From assembly GCA_011389735.1 (NCBI GenBank), contig JAABTS010000032.1, positions 1 through 41,584 of the forward strand: 41,584 nucleotides of DNA. Direction: 5' to 3'. Each line of letters starts with the position of its first letter. The stretch's first letter is position 1. Below are positions 39,332 through 41,584 of the stretch, in pieces. Under the pieces are notes generated by a model. That model saw only the letters and a program-made list of their open reading frames with translations, did not search any database and was not told the origin of the DNA. This DNA comes from Desulfobacteraceae bacterium (GTDB taxonomy: Bacteria > Desulfobacterota > Desulfobacteria > Desulfobacterales > JAABTS01). The translations under genes were made by a program, and so were the position numbers.

Positions 39332-41584
39332 ATGGAAAACACCGTTTACCTGGTTGACGGATCGAGTTACATATACAGAGCGTTTCACGCCATACGCGGG
39401 CTCTCCAATTCCAAAGGCTTTCCCACCAACGCCGCTTTCGGGTTCACCAAAATGCTGTTACGGCTGATGGAGGAGCGCAAACCGGAATATCTGGCGGTGG
39501 TGTTCGATTCCAAAGGGCCGACATTTCGCCATGACATGTTCCCCGAATACAAGGCCAACCGTCCGCCCGCTCCGGAAGAACTGACCGTACAAAGGCCGTA
39601 TATCAAAAAAATCGCCGAAGGATTGGGCGCTCCGACTTTCGAGCTGCCGGGATACGAAGCCGACGATATTATCGGAACCCTGGCCCGGCGGTCTCGAGAT
39701 CTGGGCTTTTCCGTCGTAATGGTCACCGGCGACAAGGATTTCCTGCAATTGCTGGATGACGGAATGGTCATATGGGATCCCATGAAAGACAAGACCACCG
39801 GAGTTCAGGAGGTGGTTTCGGCTTACGGCGTCGAACCGCCTCGCATGGTTGACATCATGGGTTTTTCCGGGGATTCCTCCGACAACGTTCCCGGCGTCCC
39901 CGGTATCGGCCCCAAAACGGCCATGACGTTGATCAAGACCTATCAATCGATGGAAGGGGTGTACGACAATATTGAATCGTTCAAACGAAACAAACAGCGT
40001 GAAAACCTTGTATCTTATAAGGATCAGGCGTTTTTGAGCCGCAGGCTTGTCCGGATTGAAACCAACGTACCTTTGCCGGACGATTTTTCAATCGACGCTT
40101 TAAAACGCCGCGACCCAGAAAACGCTATGCTGTCCGAACTATTTCGTGAACTGGAGTTTCGTCAATTTCAGGAACAATACCAGGATCAGCCTGAAATTCC
40201 CGAAACAACATATTCCGGGGTTTTTACGGAGGCCGAACTGGACGCCTTGATTGAGCGGCTGGAATCATCCGAAATAATTTCCCTGGATACGGAAACGACC
40301 TCCTTAGATCCCATTAACGCGGATCTGGTGGGGATATCCTTGGCGGTAAAGCCGCACGAGGCCTTCTATATCCCCTTGAAGCACGATTACGCCGGAGCCC
40401 CGGATCAGTTGGACATGAGCCTGGCGCTTTCCAAATTAAAGCCCCTTCTTGAAGCCGAAAAACCGCCCAAAGCCGGCCAGAACATCAAATACGACATGAT
40501 TGTCCTGTCCAAATACGGAATTCAATTAAAGGGCGCCGTGTTTGACACTATGCTCGGCTCATACCTTGTCAATCCATCCGGGCGCGCCCATAACCTGGAT
40601 CAAATCGCACTCGATTATTTGAACTTCAAAAAAATTTCCTACGCTGATGTCGCCGGCAAAGGCAAATCATCCATTCCGTTCGGCATGGTGGCTGTGGATA
40701 AAGCGGTCGATTACGCCTGTGAAGACGCGGATATCACGTTGCAAGCATTTCATGTTCTCGATTCAAGGCTCCGGGAACTGAACCTGAAAAAACTGCTGGA
40801 CACGATGGAAATGCCGCTCGTTCCGGTATTGGCAAAGATGGAGAAAGCGGGCGTCCGGGTGGATCGGGAAAGGCTTGGAGAATTGTCGAAAAGGTTCGAG
40901 AATCAATTGATCGGGCTTGAAAACGAGATCTATGAATCGGCGGGCGAACGGTTCAATATAAAATCGTCTCAGCAGTTGGGAGCGGTTCTTTTCGACAAGT
41001 TACAACTTCCGGTAAAGAAAAAAACAAAAAAGAAAACGGGATATTCTACGGACGTTGATGTTTTGACCGAATTGTCCATCGTACACGAACTGCCGGCCAT
41101 GATTCTCCGGCATAGAACGTTGAGCCGGTTGAAATCTGCCTACACGGATTCGCTGATCGAACTGATCAATCCGGAAACGGGCAGAATCCATACGTCTTTC
41201 AACCAGAGCGCCACCGCTACGGGCCGCCTGTCAAGTTCAGATCCCAATTTGCAGAATATTCCGATACGCACGCCCGAAGGCCGGGAAATACGAAGCGCGT
41301 TTGTGGCGGACGAAGGCAAATACCTGACTGCGGCTGATTATTCGCAGATAGAGCTTCGAATTTTGGCTCATTATTCCGGAGACGAAACCCTGATTCGCGC
41401 CTTCAGGGAAGGGGAGGACATTCACACCCGGACGGCCTCGGACATTTTCGGGCCGCCGCCGTCCGAAGTCACGGCCGAACAACGCCGCCAGGCCAAGGCC
41501 GTCAATTTCGGAATCATCTACGGAATGAGCGCATTCGGCCTTGCAAAAGAACTCGGAATCACCAGGAAAATCGCGAAAGCTCGA
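39332..41584 (+). CDS. polA: DNA polymerase I (3' end beyond the window)
   Basis: 751 codons are present and the gene continues past 41584. Domains: 5' nuclease at about 1-290 (VYLVDGSSYIYRAFHAIRG, YEADDIIGTLA, VTGDKDFLQLL, GFSGDSSDNVPGVPGIGPKTA), 3'-5' exonuclease at about 310-490 with the intact acidic motif SLDTETTS and later CEDADIT, and the polymerase domain with TGRLSSSDPNLQNIP, motif A DYSQIELRILAHYSG and the O-helix RRQAKAVNFGIIYG. All three activities look intact up to the edge. The ATG at 39332 follows AAGG at short distance. The enzyme fills gaps and removes RNA primers in repair and lagging-strand synthesis. Its upstream region is the 21-bp repeat array. Confidence 0.97.
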   Translation, partial: MENTVYLVDGSSYIYRAFHAIRGLSNSKGFPTNAAFGFTKMLLRLMEERKPEYLAVVFDSKGPTFRHDMFPEYKANRPPAPEELTVQRPYIKKIAEGLGAPTFELPGYEADDIIGTLARRSRDLGFSVVMVTGDKDFLQLLDDGMVIWDPMKDKTTGVQEVVSAYGVEPPRMVDIMGFSGDSSDNVPGVPGIGPKTAMTLIKTYQSMEGVYDNIESFKRNKQRENLVSYKDQAFLSRRLVRIETNVPLPDDFSIDALKRRDPENAMLSELFRELEFRQFQEQYQDQPEIPETTYSGVFTEAELDALIERLESSEIISLDTETTSLDPINADLVGISLAVKPHEAFYIPLKHDYAGAPDQLDMSLALSKLKPLLEAEKPPKAGQNIKYDMIVLSKYGIQLKGAVFDTMLGSYLVNPSGRAHNLDQIALDYLNFKKISYADVAGKGKSSIPFGMVAVDKAVDYACEDADITLQAFHVLDSRLRELNLKKLLDTMEMPLVPVLAKMEKAGVRVDRERLGELSKRFENQLIGLENEIYESAGERFNIKSSQQLGAVLFDKLQLPVKKKTKKKTGYSTDVDVLTELSIVHELPAMILRHRTLSRLKSAYTDSLIELINPETGRIHTSFNQSATATGRLSSSDPNLQNIPIRTPEGREIRSAFVADEGKYLTAADYSQIELRILAHYSGDETLIRAFREGEDIHTRTASDIFGPPPSEVTAEQRRQAKAVNFGIIYGMSAFGLAKELGITRKIAKAR

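Noticed and set aside
38836-39342. Two minus-strand proteins with periodic sequence (IQHSTFI and MLNAILF repeats)
   Set aside because: They are translations of the 14-bp and 21-bp tandem repeats, whose unit lengths or multiples keep frames open. There is no ribosome site or non-repetitive domain.

Overview
The window reads like a chromosome segment of a Gram-negative bacterium of moderate GC. The mix of a GGDEF sensor, LysM and SLT-type transglycosylases, GlnD, a GntR-linked trpBA pair and many palindromic intergenic repeats suggests Desulfobacterota (Desulfobacterales-like). That placement is inference; no rRNA or marker phylogeny is available here.

Layout. (1) 1-1900: a mobile, decayed region with an inverted-repeat element carrying 8-bp flanking direct repeats, a Phd/VapC-type toxin-antitoxin pair, and group II intron remnants on both sides of it, including a recognisable 34-nt domain V. 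(2) 1987-4718, minus strand: a gntR-trpB-trpA operon. (3) 5104-22680, plus strand: a complete BREX phage-defence locus in the order brxE-brxA-brxB-brxC-pglX-pglZ-brxD-brxHI, which is the type 6 arrangement. A RelE/ParE toxin-antitoxin pair and a decayed antitoxin sit between brxC and pglX. Two small antitoxin/regulator-like ORFs sit between pglX and pglZ. The gap before brxC is filled with repeats. (4) 22689-26144: nested non-autonomous elements, a membrane diguanylate cyclase, and a second Phd/VapC-type locus whose toxin is truncated and interrupted by an element. (5) 26406-35817, plus strand: a tightly spaced run of an exported VIT/VWA protein, a VWA protein, a lytic transglycosylase, an ADP-ribosylglycohydrolase-like protein, a membrane-anchored alpha/beta hydrolase and glnD. 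(6) 36004-41584: a LysM lytic transglycosylase, a Cys-rich mini-protein, an HD-domain protein, large AT-rich repeat arrays, and the first 751 codons of polA, which runs off the end.

How the genes work together. In BREX, PglX methylates host DNA at a non-palindromic site, and the BrxC, PglZ, BrxD and BrxHI ATPase/phosphatase/helicase set blocks replication of unmethylated phage DNA. The middle of PglX (about 13505-14690), where target recognition is expected, is clearly AT-rich compared with the rest of the gene, so the specificity module has probably been exchanged. The embedded toxin-antitoxin genes could stabilise the locus or act as a back-up when BREX is blocked.

Repeat families are the second theme: (a) an element of about 150-160 bp with GGCATCCTTCAT-type ends and 7-8-bp target duplications (3 copies); (b) an element with GGGCTTGGTTCTAA ends (2 copies), one lying just before brxC with a perfect 8-bp duplication that carries the brxC ribosome binding site; (c) a palindromic family around TTTCACTGCGTTGTCGG...CCTGGGATAT (6 copies), often at gene starts; (d) C-rich/G-rich hairpins in BREX gaps; (e) ATGTTGAATG-type arrays with a shared GGGGGACCCACA core, greatly expanded in front of polA.
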